DNA of 24,314 nucleotides from a virus (IMGVR_UViG_3300025769_000820:1-24314), one strand, 5' to 3'. Positions 17,515 to 24,314 are shown, numbered from the stretch's first letter. The notes: generated from the sequence alone by a model not told the origin. Program-made: numbers and translations.

Positions 17515-18699
17515 ATGCTTTTAACAGAATCTAAACTAACAGAAGTATTAACGGAAGGGTTAAAGTACCATCTCGATACTAAAACACCGTTATATGAAAA
17601 TGTATACCGTCCAGGTTCAGAAGCATACTTCTCTACTATCAAACAAGCTCGTCATTTAATGAACAGAGGAATCCTCACAGAACTATGTTTAGAGGATACG
17701 GAGCTTTTATTTGAAACTGAAGTAGGAGAGTATGGAGAGTTTGAAGGTAAAAGAGTACCTCTAGATTTCCCGATGATTACTGAAGTAGTAGTTGTTACTG
17801 AACCTCAGACTACAGAATACACTCAAGCATGGAATGCCGCCAAACAAGATGAAATCATCAGAGGTATCGTTGAAAAAGAAGCTAGAAAGAAAAATATAGA
17901 GCCATACAATGCATGGCTAGAAATGGCTAGCAAAGGTAAAGCAGCAGGAGGAGCAGCATATACTGTAGGAGCATCATCAGTATCACAGTACTTATCAGAA
18001 GAAGATATGAACCCAGATGCTGACGTTTCTAAGGTAATGCCCATCTTAGCGGAGTTTATGCTAGAAGGGAATAAGAAGTACGTTATTTTAACCGGTCAAG
18101 ATACTTTTAGAGAGATCCAAACTGAAAACGTAGATGTATGGGTAGTAGATTTAACTATCTACCAAGCAGATTCTAAAGAAACAATTGCCGAAGTTCTCAA
18201 CGAATATGTTGATTATGAACCTAAGTACTTTGCTACTTGGTTTAGGGTATTAAAAGATATTGTAAGTAAGACTGAAGAAGACGTACACTACTACATGAAA
18301 GACCTATCAGGACCAGCTCACAAAGCTGCTGAATACTTTTTAAACTTTTTTAAGAAGAACCCAGGCGTTCGAGAAAAACTCCGTAAAAGTATGGGTATGT
18401 CTGAAGCAAAGTATCAAGGTAGAGAAGTAAAGCTCAATAAACCACAGAGAAGCACCGGTCCTAAGAAGTACAAAGTATACACTAAGAACGATAAAGGAAA
18501 CGTCGTAGTAGTAAACTTTGGAGACGCTAAAGGAGGATTAACAGCTAAGATTAATAACTCTAAAGCAAGAAAAGCCTTCTCAGACCGCCACAACTGTCCC
18601 GCCAAAAAAGATAAAACTAAAGCAGGATACTGGTCTTGCCGATTACCAAGATATGCAAGTTTACTCGGACTCAAATCAAGCTTTGGAGGATACTGGTAG
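17515..18699 (+). CDS. DUF5872-type protein with capsid-targeting-like start
   Basis: 394 residues. The start (MLLTESKLTEVLTEG) is an amphipathic helix with possible (L/I)-x-E cleavage sites after E10 and E14. The middle (about 55-290) contains FETEVGEYGEFEGKRVPLDF and a long mixed alpha/beta region. The C-terminal domain (about 305-385: YQGREVKLNKP, GPKKYKVYTKN, VVNFGDAK, then DRHNCPAKK and GYWSCRL) matches the DUF5872 pattern, found in many phage head-associated or uncharacterised proteins, with two conserved Cys residues. Function is unknown; prohead or virion association is inferred from context. The last 47 bases overlap the cupin-like gene in another frame. Confidence 0.7.
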   Translation: MLLTESKLTEVLTEGLKYHLDTKTPLYENVYRPGSEAYFSTIKQARHLMNRGILTELCLEDTELLFETEVGEYGEFEGKRVPLDFPMITEVVVVTEPQTTEYTQAWNAAKQDEIIRGIVEKEARKKNIEPYNAWLEMASKGKAAGGAAYTVGASSVSQYLSEEDMNPDADVSKVMPILAEFMLEGNKKYVILTGQDTFREIQTENVDVWVVDLTIYQADSKETIAEVLNEYVDYEPKYFATWFRVLKDIVSKTEEDVHYYMKDLSGPAHKAAEYFLNFFKKNPGVREKLRKSMGMSEAKYQGREVKLNKPQRSTGPKKYKVYTKNDKGNVVVVNFGDAKGGLTAKINNSKARKAFSDRHNCPAKKDKTKAGYWSCRLPRYASLLGLKSSFGGYW

Positions 18700-18994
18700 G
18701 CCTTACCAGAATCTTTCTGTTACAGATAAATGTATCATTAGAGAGTTCTCTTCTAATATTGATCCTGAAGAATTTAAATGGCATCAGGATGATGAAGATA
18801 GAGTAGTAACTATTTTAGAATGTGGTAAAGGATGGGGCTTTCAGTATGATAACGAATTACCATACGAAGTAGCTCCAGGAGACATCCTATTTATATTAAG
18901 GCATGAATGGCACCGAGTAATCAAAGGCGAAGGTAACTTGGTGATAAAAATAGATTTAGATGACACAAGATTCCTTAGACAAGAAGAAAACTAA
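18653..18994 (+). CDS. Small cupin-like protein
   Basis: 113 residues. The pattern FKWHQDDEDR, then TILECGKGWGFQYDNELPYE, then VAPGDILFILRHEWHRVIKG is that of a small beta-barrel of the RmlC/cupin type: H (in KWHQ), D/E in the same strand, the PGD turn, and H (EWHRV) in the second cupin motif, so a metal site is possible. I recall close relatives in T4-like cyanophages and marine phages beside structural genes. The gene starts 47 bases inside the upstream gene, in another frame, which is unusually deep; a start further in would remove the first part of the domain, so I keep 18653. It lacks a Shine-Dalgarno sequence. Role unknown. Confidence 0.65.
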   Translation: MQVYSDSNQALEDTGRPYQNLSVTDKCIIREFSSNIDPEEFKWHQDDEDRVVTILECGKGWGFQYDNELPYEVAPGDILFILRHEWHRVIKGEGNLVIKIDLDDTRFLRQEEN

Positions 18995-19001
18995 GAGCGA
19001 T

Positions 19002-19172
19002 ATGTACGCTTTTATGCGTGAACTCATCGAAGAAATACTCGCTGAAGAAAAACCAGGGTTATGGGCTAACATTAGAGCTAAGAGAGCAAGAGGTGAAAAA
19101 CCAGCTCACAAAAACTCTAAAGCACATAAAGACGCAGTAGCATCTGGCAAGAAGATAAATAAAGATAGCTGA
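19002..19172 (+). CDS. Small basic protein with GLWANIRAKRARGE motif
   Basis: 56 residues from the ATG at 19002. An upstream in-frame ATG at 18960 would overlap the cupin gene by 35 bases and give a 70-residue product; 19002 is preferred because the product then begins MYAFMRELIEEILAEEK, like several neighbours. The rest, GLWANIRAKRARGEKPAH and a Lys/Ala-rich tail, is a short motif I recall from proteins of many aquatic phages, sometimes joined to larger structural proteins. It is strongly basic after residue 17, so it could bind DNA. A possible cleavage site follows LAE (E15). Function unknown. Confidence 0.6.
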   Translation: MYAFMRELIEEILAEEKPGLWANIRAKRARGEKPAHKNSKAHKDAVASGKKINKDS

Positions 19173-19249
19173 TGAAGTTTCCTATTCCGTTTATACCGAA
19201 GAAGAACTACGTCAGGAGATGTAGGAGATCAAATATAATGTTTTTGTAG
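19172..19249 (+). CDS. Possible 25-residue mini-protein
   Basis: An ATG overlaps the upstream TGA (TGATG) and opens a 25-residue frame beginning MKFPIPFIPKKNYVRRC and ending at TAG. The product is basic with a Pro/Phe-rich start. The stop-start overlap is like that of the real genes here, which is the only support. It may equally be chance in a 93-base spacer that carries the leader of the next gene. Confidence 0.25.
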   Translation: MKFPIPFIPKKNYVRRCRRSNIMFL

Positions 19250-19265
19250 TTTCCATTATACAGCT

Positions 19266-19496
19266 ATGACTAGAGAAAAATTAACAGAAATCATAAGAGA
19301 GGTACTTGCAGAGATGCAAGAAGCCAAAGATGTTCATAAAGCAATGAACCCAGGAATCTTATCAAAAGACTCAAGCCTAAAAGGAGAAGACGGTAAGATT
19401 AAAATCTCCAAAGTAAGACAGAAACTTAGTAGCATGAAAGATAAAGGTAGTACTAAAGCTAAGGCTTTGCGTAGGTTTATTAACTACCACGACTAA
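19266..19496 (+). CDS. Small basic protein with capsid-targeting-like start
   Basis: 76 residues: an amphipathic, acidic N-terminal helix MTREKLTEIIREVLAEM (possible cleavage after E16 in LAE), then a basic, Lys-rich part (KIKISKVRQKLSSMKDKG, then STKAKALRRFINYHD) that is likely helical. After removal of the first 16 residues the remainder would be a 60-residue basic peptide, as expected of an internal DNA-associated head protein. I recall similar short proteins ending ALRRFINYH in other marine phages. Function unknown. It has a leader of its own without Shine-Dalgarno sequence. Confidence 0.65.
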   Translation: MTREKLTEIIREVLAEMQEAKDVHKAMNPGILSKDSSLKGEDGKIKISKVRQKLSSMKDKGSTKAKALRRFINYHD

Positions 19497-19499
19497 TTG

Positions 19500-19515
19500 C
19501 TATTTATAAAGAAAC
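19500..19515 (+). repeat. 16-base leader repeat, copy 2 (contains TATTTATA)
   Basis: Exact second copy of CTATTTATAAAGAAAC found at 17494-17509. It lies between the stop of the 76-residue gene and the ATG at 19524, 8 bases before that ATG. Both copies precede genes for proteins with the same type of N-terminal helix. Confidence 0.5.
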
Positions 19516-19523
19516 AAGATAAC

Positions 19524-20885
19524 ATGGCCATATCTTTTAGTAAACAAATGCTCGTAGAAGCTGTAAAACAGATTTTAGTAGAGCACGAAACAGATCCTAA
19601 CTTAGAACTTACAGTAAGAGATTATCAAACTAAGCACTACCATATGTGCCCAGGTGCTAAGACATTATACCAGGATATTGAAAGTAAAGTAGAGGATATC
19701 GATCTAGCAGTAAGAGCTGCTAAACTTCAAGACGCCTTATTCGCTATGGAAGAGATGGCATTAGAAAGAGGCGCAACTGAAGCAGATGTACTTGCTGCCG
19801 AAGCAGTAGCTAATCAAATCATGTCGATGGCTCAGATGATGGGTCTAGAGCAAGAGCACTCTTATATTCAAGGTCATGTTGATAAAATTAAAGCAGCATC
19901 AACCGGGGTAGACGAAAACACAACAGAAGTCCCAACTACCGACGGTACTGAAAAAACCGCTACCCCAGATCAGAAAAAAGTTATCATGCAAGCTAGAAAA
20001 AACGGTACACCGTTATCTTTCCGTAAAAAAGGAGATATAAAACCAGCCATGGAAGAAACACTTTCGGTAGGTCATATCGACGACGAACCTGGTATGTTGA
20101 AGCAGTTTGCATTCGATACTGCTGAGTACGCTGTTAAGCTCTATAAATTGCTACACCAGTATGAACAGATGGAAGATCAAGTAGATTTTCCAAACTGGTG
20201 GCAGCACAAGGTAATGATGGCTAGAGAGTATATATCTAAAGCCACTCACTACTTAGAGTTTGAGACTATGAAGCCTCAAATCGATGCAGCAGTAGACGGT
20301 CATTCTGAAGAACCGGATGAAGAATTGAACGAACTCTTTGGTAAAGCAAAAAATAAGATTGTCAACTATCAAGGACACGATTACGAAATCTTAGATATTG
20401 ATAGCGCAGGTACTTTTACTTTAATCGATCCAAAAGATAAAAGTGCAAAACCTTTCTATGTCAACAAAAAGCAAATGAAAACCGGTAGAGTACCAGATGT
20501 AAAAGAGCCTGAAGTAGAAGAAGTGCCGTTAATGAATTTAAGAGAGGATGATGTTGAAGCACCTGCTACAGGTTTTGAGGATGACTCAGCTAAAGCACCT
20601 AAAGGCGATAAGAAGTTAAATAAAGCTGCTTCTAAAGACGATAAGATTATCTCTGCATTTCAGAAAATACAGCCTCTGTTTAAAAAAGCAGCTGCTGGAG
20701 ATAAAGAAGCTTTAGCTATCGTTAAAGCTAACCAAGATGTAATAAAAGCTTATAAAAAAATGAAGCAAAAGCATCTAACAGAATCAAAAGCTACTTGTTG
20801 CGGTAAGTGTGGGAGAACACACGTTAAAGGTACTGAATGTAAAAAACCTTTTTTAACAGGTAAAGATCACTGTAGAGTAAGATAA
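19524..20885 (+). CDS. Head-associated hypothetical protein with C-terminal Cys-rich finger
   Basis: 453 residues. A TTG nine codons upstream (19497) is open in frame, but it covers the repeated leader, so the ATG at 19524 is chosen. The start MAISFSKQMLVEAVKQILVE has two (L/I)-x-E sites (after E12 and E20). The body is Glu/Lys/Ala-rich and helical, with a DYQTKHYHMCPGAK segment and KLQDALFAMEEMALERGA. Residues about 270-300 hold a small beta domain (KNKIVNYQGHDYEILDID). The end, CCGKCGRTHVKGTECKK followed by DHCR, is a Cys/His cluster that may bind zinc. I recall this family, including the terminal finger, from aquatic T4-like phages. Role unknown; core or internal head protein is inferred. 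Confidence 0.65.
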   Translation: MAISFSKQMLVEAVKQILVEHETDPNLELTVRDYQTKHYHMCPGAKTLYQDIESKVEDIDLAVRAAKLQDALFAMEEMALERGATEADVLAAEAVANQIMSMAQMMGLEQEHSYIQGHVDKIKAASTGVDENTTEVPTTDGTEKTATPDQKKVIMQARKNGTPLSFRKKGDIKPAMEETLSVGHIDDEPGMLKQFAFDTAEYAVKLYKLLHQYEQMEDQVDFPNWWQHKVMMAREYISKATHYLEFETMKPQIDAAVDGHSEEPDEELNELFGKAKNKIVNYQGHDYEILDIDSAGTFTLIDPKDKSAKPFYVNKKQMKTGRVPDVKEPEVEEVPLMNLREDDVEAPATGFEDDSAKAPKGDKKLNKAASKDDKIISAFQKIQPLFKKAAAGDKEALAIVKANQDVIKAYKKMKQKHLTESKATCCGKCGRTHVKGTECKKPFLTGKDHCRVR

Positions 20886-20886
20886 G

Positions 20887-21531
20887 ATGACTAAGCAAGA
20901 ATTAAAAGATATTATCGAAGAAGCTTATTACGAAGTATTAGCATCTGGTTTACTTTTCGAAGCCGAAGGCGACGAAGAGGAGACTGAAGGGGTACCGGAA
21001 GAAGCTCCTGATACTGAATTTGCCGATGCTGAAGAAGTAGAGGCAGCAGAAGATGAAGTTACTGATCCAACACCAGAGATCTTAGCTAAATTCCCTACAT
21101 TAAAGAAAACCATCGTTCACTTACTTACTCCCGACTACGAAGAGTTTGTAGAAAAAATTGGCTGGATGTCCCCTAAACCATCTACATTCAAAGTAGAGTT
21201 TAAGAACGGTCAAGACTTCCAATTAAAGTGGATGGGTAAAGGCTTTCAAGCTACTGTAGAAGGTAAGAGATACTTCTTAACCAACGTATCAGAATACCAG
21301 CAATGTTTAGATAAGATTGGACATATGTTAGCATCAGGTCCTATTACCGATCAATTCGCCGATGCAGAATCCGGTGAAGATGTATTTGGTGGTGCTGAAG
21401 GTGGAGGCGGAGACTTCCCCGGTGAAGAAGGCGGAGCCGCTGGATTTGGAGGTGGTGAAGAAGGAGGAACCGAAGCAGGAGCAGAAACATCATCCGGTGA
21501 AGAAGATGTATTCGCAGGCGTAGAAGCATAG
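20887..21531 (+). CDS. Acidic protein with Gly/Glu-rich tail and capsid-targeting-like start
   Basis: 214 residues. The N-terminus (MTKQELKDIIEEAYYEVLAS, then GLLFEAEGDEEE) is an amphipathic helix with candidate protease sites IEE/A and LFE/A. An acidic linker of about 40 residues leads to a compact domain (about 65-155) with FKVEFKNGQDFQLKWMGKGF and VEGKRYFLTNVSEY, a pattern I recall from other marine phage proteins. The last 55 residues are almost only Gly, Glu, Asp and Ala (GGAEGGGGDFPGEEGG and similar), unstructured and very acidic. Acidic, protease-cleaved proteins are typical of prohead cores (T4 gp22, gp67), so a scaffold/core role is plausible. Confidence 0.65.
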   Translation: MTKQELKDIIEEAYYEVLASGLLFEAEGDEEETEGVPEEAPDTEFADAEEVEAAEDEVTDPTPEILAKFPTLKKTIVHLLTPDYEEFVEKIGWMSPKPSTFKVEFKNGQDFQLKWMGKGFQATVEGKRYFLTNVSEYQQCLDKIGHMLASGPITDQFADAESGEDVFGGAEGGGGDFPGEEGGAAGFGGGEEGGTEAGAETSSGEEDVFAGVEA

Positions 21532-21534
21532 AAA

Positions 21535-22734
21535 ATGGATATATTAGATAAACTCATACAAGAGTGGTCATGGAGAACAGAAAAAGGTTACCCTGATCTC
21601 ACTAACGAAGATGATCTTAAAATCTTAAGAGAAGTTTTTGGACTCGATCTTACTGAAGCTTACACCGAATTTCCTACCTCTGCTGAACAGATAAGCAATC
21701 CTAAGGTAGCAGAACTATTCAAAATAGTAAAATCTTTCCCTGGATTAAAGATAGAAGATCCAATAGCACTAGATCCTGTTAAGAAGAATAGTCCTAAAAT
21801 AACGAGAGCCTTAAAGAATAACAGAGATTTTATAGAGCATTTAGAAAACGGTCTAGGGATTGAAATAGAGGATCCCAATGAATTTATTAGATGGAACGGT
21901 CTTTCTATTAGTTTTGGAGAAGGTTCAAGAGGAGGTCGAGGCGTTAACAGTAAAGGTTTAAAGTTTGAGGAAGAGATTGCTCAAGACTTAAACAACTATA
22001 AAGCAGGAACTGAAGAATACATACATTCTGAACTTACTAAATCAATCATAAGAGAATTCTCACTAACCCCTACTAACTTCAGTGTTAAGAGCGAAGGTGG
22101 TGAAAATAAGAGAAGACCCTTAGAGTTCACAGAAAAAGGGCCGATCGTAGGATTCGCAGAAGATAATTTAGCTGCAACACTTACTGACTTAACAATTCTT
22201 AAAGGATCAGAAACGATATACCTCTCTCTAAAGTTCGGAGGAACTCTAACATTTTTTAACTCCGGAGTTGCCGTTACTGTTTTTCCAAAAGATGATTTCT
22301 CCGACGGTAAGATAGACACTCCGAACGGTGTATCCCTTTTAGATACTTTTGGTATCGACAACGAACTATTCTGTAGAGTATTTAATGAATACAAAGAAGA
22401 TGGATCCGGTCCTGATTTCTCACAGTATCATAAAGTTACTACTGATTACGACAAGGAGAAGCTATTCAGATTAGTAGAAAGCGGTATAGGTACAGGTTAC
22501 TATATGCTAAAAGGAGGTAGAACGACTGAATTTTTCTTCGTAGGAGACGAATATAATAAAGCAGCATCACAACCTACTTCTGGTATAGAAATACAGTATG
22601 GAGGAAAAACAGGTAAAGGTAAAAGAATAGATATTGTATTTGAATCTGAAAAATATAGGTTCAAAATTAATATTCGAAACAAGCAAGGAAAGTTATATCC
22701 ATCACATATTATGTGTGATTACAAGAAAAAGTAA
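21535..22734 (+). CDS. Possible restriction-fold (PD-(D/E)XK-like) nuclease
   Basis: 399 residues. The start MDILDKLIQEWSWRTEKGYP, then DLTNEDDLKILREVFG, is a module I recall at the N-terminus of many aquatic phage proteins. The body from about 137 has GLKFEEEIAQDL (E145-E147), then TDLTILKGSETIYLSLKFGG with D218 and S231-L-K233, which could be the E ... D ... (E/S)xK core of a nuclease in which Ser takes the place of the second acid. The C-terminal RFKINIRNKQGKLYPSHIM is another conserved-looking block. No closer family is recognised; the nuclease call is an inference from motif spacing. The first ten residues resemble a capsid-targeting peptide (LIQE). It follows the acidic protein by 3 bases. 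Confidence 0.5.
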   Translation: MDILDKLIQEWSWRTEKGYPDLTNEDDLKILREVFGLDLTEAYTEFPTSAEQISNPKVAELFKIVKSFPGLKIEDPIALDPVKKNSPKITRALKNNRDFIEHLENGLGIEIEDPNEFIRWNGLSISFGEGSRGGRGVNSKGLKFEEEIAQDLNNYKAGTEEYIHSELTKSIIREFSLTPTNFSVKSEGGENKRRPLEFTEKGPIVGFAEDNLAATLTDLTILKGSETIYLSLKFGGTLTFFNSGVAVTVFPKDDFSDGKIDTPNGVSLLDTFGIDNELFCRVFNEYKEDGSGPDFSQYHKVTTDYDKEKLFRLVESGIGTGYYMLKGGRTTEFFFVGDEYNKAASQPTSGIEIQYGGKTGKGKRIDIVFESEKYRFKINIRNKQGKLYPSHIMCDYKKK

Positions 22735-22752
22735 AGTATATATTTATATATA
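22735..22752 (+). promoter_or_regulatory. AT-only leader with TATTTATA element
   Basis: An 18-base gap that contains TATTTATA (22741-22748) within an almost pure A/T run, only 4 bases before the ATG at 22753. No Shine-Dalgarno sequence is possible here. The same core occurs before the genes at 7453, 17515 and 19524. Confidence 0.35.
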
Positions 22753-23328
22753 ATGAGAGGTTTTAAATTCGAACATATTGTAATACTAGTCTTAGGGGTA
22801 GCTTTACTATGGTTAACACAGTGCCGTAGAACAGAACCTATTGTAGATGAGATTATAAAAACAGAGGTTGTAACTAAATGGGATACTGTTGAGGTTGCTA
22901 AGACTGAATACGTTCCTAAAATCATTGAAAAGGTAGTAGTAAATATTGATACGTTTACTGCACCTATTGATACGATTTCAGTGTTAGAAGATTATTACGC
23001 AAAGTACTTTTACACTGATACTATTCAAATAGATACTTTAGGTTCTGTGGTGATAAATGATACTATCACTAGAAACTTAATTTCATTTAGAGATGTACAA
23101 TCCAACATTTTCATCCCAACAACTACAATTACTAATACTGTTTACCTCAACAGGAGGGAGTTTTACGGCGGTATTTCGTTAACTGGACAACCTACTCAAT
23201 TAGATTTTATTAACGGAGAGTTACTATACAAAGGTAAGAAGAGAAACGCTTACGGTATAGGGGTAGGTATCAATAATGAACTTGTACCTATCTACACTTT
23301 CAAAGTATTTTGGAAGATAGGTAAATGA
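22753..23328 (+). CDS. Membrane-anchored beta-rich protein
   Basis: 191 residues. One N-terminal hydrophobic segment (about residues 8-23, HIVILVLGVALLWLTQ) is preceded by two basic residues and followed by C24, so it is either a signal anchor with the remainder outside the cytoplasm or, less likely because of the Gln before the Cys, a lipoprotein. The exported part is Thr/Val/Asp-rich with repeated DTI/DTF units, and the C-terminus (FYGGISLTGQPTQLDF, then YGIGVGINNELVPIY) alternates like a membrane or barrel strand pair. I recall comparable proteins in phages of Bacteroidota. Spanin or envelope function in lysis is possible but unproven. Its stop overlaps the terminase ATG (ATGA). Confidence 0.6.
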   Translation: MRGFKFEHIVILVLGVALLWLTQCRRTEPIVDEIIKTEVVTKWDTVEVAKTEYVPKIIEKVVVNIDTFTAPIDTISVLEDYYAKYFYTDTIQIDTLGSVVINDTITRNLISFRDVQSNIFIPTTTITNTVYLNRREFYGGISLTGQPTQLDFINGELLYKGKKRNAYGIGVGINNELVPIYTFKVFWKIGK

Positions 23329-24314
23329 GTCAGCAAGACGTAAAGAAAATAGTAATACAGGAATACGCTAAGTGTGCAAAAGATCCTGCATACTTCATGC
23401 GTAAGTACTGTTATATACAGCACCCGCAGAGAGGACGTATATTATTCAACTTATATCCATTCCAGGATAAAGTTTTACATTTATTCAAAGATAATCAATA
23501 CTTAATTACTCTTAAATCAAGACAGTTAGGTATTTCTACTTTAGCAGCCGGTTACAGTTTGTGGTTGATGATCTTCCACAAAGATAAAAACGTACTTGCA
23601 TTAGCTACTACTCAAGCTACAGCCAGAAACCTTGTAACTAAGGTACAATTTATGTACGAACAATTACCAAGCTGGTTACAATTAAAAGCAGTAGAGAAGA
23701 ACAAACTATCGTTAAGATTAAAAAACGGTTCAAGAATATCAGCAAAATCATCTAATTCAGATGCTGCTCGTTCAGAAGCTGTATCATTACTTATTATAGA
23801 TGAAGCTGCATTTATTGACAATATAGATGAAACATTTGCATCAGCACAACAAACACTTGCAACCGGTGGTCAATGTATGGCTCTATCTACTCCCAACGGT
23901 ATTGGTAACTGGTTCCATCAGACCTGGGAAAAAGCCGAAACTGGTGAGAATAGCTTTATCCCAATCAGGCTACCGTGGACTGTTCACCCTGAAAGAAGCC
24001 AAGTGTGGAGAGATCTACAGGATGCCGACTTAGGTCCTAGGATGGCCGCTCAAGAGTGTGACTGTGATTTTTTATCTTCCGGTGATACGGTATTTGAACC
24101 TGAAGACTTAATCTTCTACGAAACAACAGCTCAAAACGATCCTATTGAAAAACGAGGAGTAAGCGGTGATTACTGGATATGGGAGTACCCAGACTATACT
24201 AAGAGTTATATGGTTGTTGCTGATGTTGCTAGAGGTGACGGACAGGATTTCTCCGCATTCCATGTGTTTGATATTGAAGGAGCTAATCAAGTTGCTGAGT
24301 TTAAGAGTAAGGTG
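23325..24314 (+). CDS. gp17: Large terminase subunit, T4 gp17-like (3' end outside window)
   Basis: 330 residues are visible and the frame runs off the right edge. The ATPase part has a variant Walker A, S65-R-Q-L-G-I-S-T72, in which the Lys that normally follows the Gly is replaced, as in many phage terminases (a Lys or Arg nearer the start of the loop serves instead), a Walker B LLIIDEAAF (D159, E160) and the coupling motif LSTPNGIG (188-194). The nuclease part begins with VVADVARGDGQDFSAF (D300), the first metal-binding acid of the RNase H-like fold. The enzyme pumps DNA into the prohead and cuts the concatemer. It is translated from an ATGA overlap with the upstream gene. No small-terminase gene is recognised beside it. 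Confidence 0.92.
   Translation, partial: MSQQDVKKIVIQEYAKCAKDPAYFMRKYCYIQHPQRGRILFNLYPFQDKVLHLFKDNQYLITLKSRQLGISTLAAGYSLWLMIFHKDKNVLALATTQATARNLVTKVQFMYEQLPSWLQLKAVEKNKLSLRLKNGSRISAKSSNSDAARSEAVSLLIIDEAAFIDNIDETFASAQQTLATGGQCMALSTPNGIGNWFHQTWEKAETGENSFIPIRLPWTVHPERSQVWRDLQDADLGPRMAAQECDCDFLSSGDTVFEPEDLIFYETTAQNDPIEKRGVSGDYWIWEYPDYTKSYMVVADVARGDGQDFSAFHVFDIEGANQVAEFKSKV

Noticed and set aside
19497-19523. TTG start adding nine residues to the 453-residue protein.
   Set aside because: The extra codons are the repeated 16-base leader that also precedes the gene at 17515, where it is non-coding.
21344-21557. Two long reverse-strand frames opposite the acidic protein gene, rich in Leu/His/Arg or Ser/Pro.
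   Set aside because: They mirror the Gly/Glu-rich repeats on the + strand; their low-complexity composition and lack of any start context show they are shadows.
21996-22394. 132-residue reverse-strand open frame.
   Set aside because: It lies wholly inside the well-supported 399-residue + strand gene, in a window with no other reverse-strand gene, and has no recognisable motif.
23515-23545. Terminase as a pseudogene because the usual Walker A Lys is missing.
   Set aside because: SRQLGIST-type loops occur in many functional phage terminases, and all other motifs and the frame are intact.
23827-24033. 68-residue + strand frame inside the terminase gene.
   Set aside because: The terminase frame in the same stretch carries the LSTPNGIG coupling motif, so this frame is a by-product.

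Overview
This window is a stretch of a tailed-phage genome of the T4-like (contractile-tail) type. Every gene is on the + strand, the genes are packed end to end, and the hallmark proteins are a T4 gp6-like baseplate wedge protein (cut at the left edge), a gp61-like primase and a gp17-like large terminase (cut at the right edge). The DNA is AT-rich. Almost no gene has a Shine-Dalgarno sequence, even where it has its own non-coding leader. That is the habit of Bacteroidota and their phages, so a Bacteroidota (perhaps aquatic flavobacterial) host is my best inference, but it is not proven.

Layout. (1) About 1-10.3 kb is the tail/baseplate module: gp6-like protein, a beta-rich DNRLRE-like protein, a small coiled-coil protein, a 1401-residue structural protein, a 216-residue structural protein and two related, tandem structural proteins. 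(2) About 10.3-12.6 kb holds a GIY-YIG-like nuclease, a 45-residue very basic protein missed by ordinary length cut-offs, the primase and a RecB/Cas4-type PD-(D/E)XK nuclease. (3) About 12.6-22.7 kb is the unusual part: a P-loop (zeta-toxin-like) kinase; a 723-residue fusion of an HxGH nucleotidyltransferase with two HExxH metalloprotease-like regions; a 429-residue fusion of a HAD 5'-nucleotidase with a complete Mn/Fe superoxide dismutase; a zinc-ribbon protein; a DUF5872-type protein; a cupin-like protein; several small or acidic proteins; and a possible restriction-fold nuclease. (4) About 22.7 kb to the end holds a membrane-anchored beta-rich protein and the terminase.

The most interesting pattern is that at least eight proteins of region 3, otherwise unrelated, begin with a short amphipathic helix ending in a (L/I)-x-E type site. 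It resembles the capsid-targeting peptides of T4 Alt and the T4 internal proteins, which the prohead protease removes. The genes of the tail, replication and packaging modules lack it. I infer that region 3 encodes a set of proteins, including a superoxide dismutase and a metalloprotease, that are loaded into the capsid and either form the prohead core or are injected with the DNA.

No tRNA, rRNA, CRISPR array, insertion sequence or attachment site was recognised. No stretch longer than 100 bases lacks a gene. The few leaders (7419-7452, 10880-10933, 17494-17514, 19173-19265, 19497-19523, 22735-22752) are AT-rich, and four of them share the 8-base element TATTTATA.
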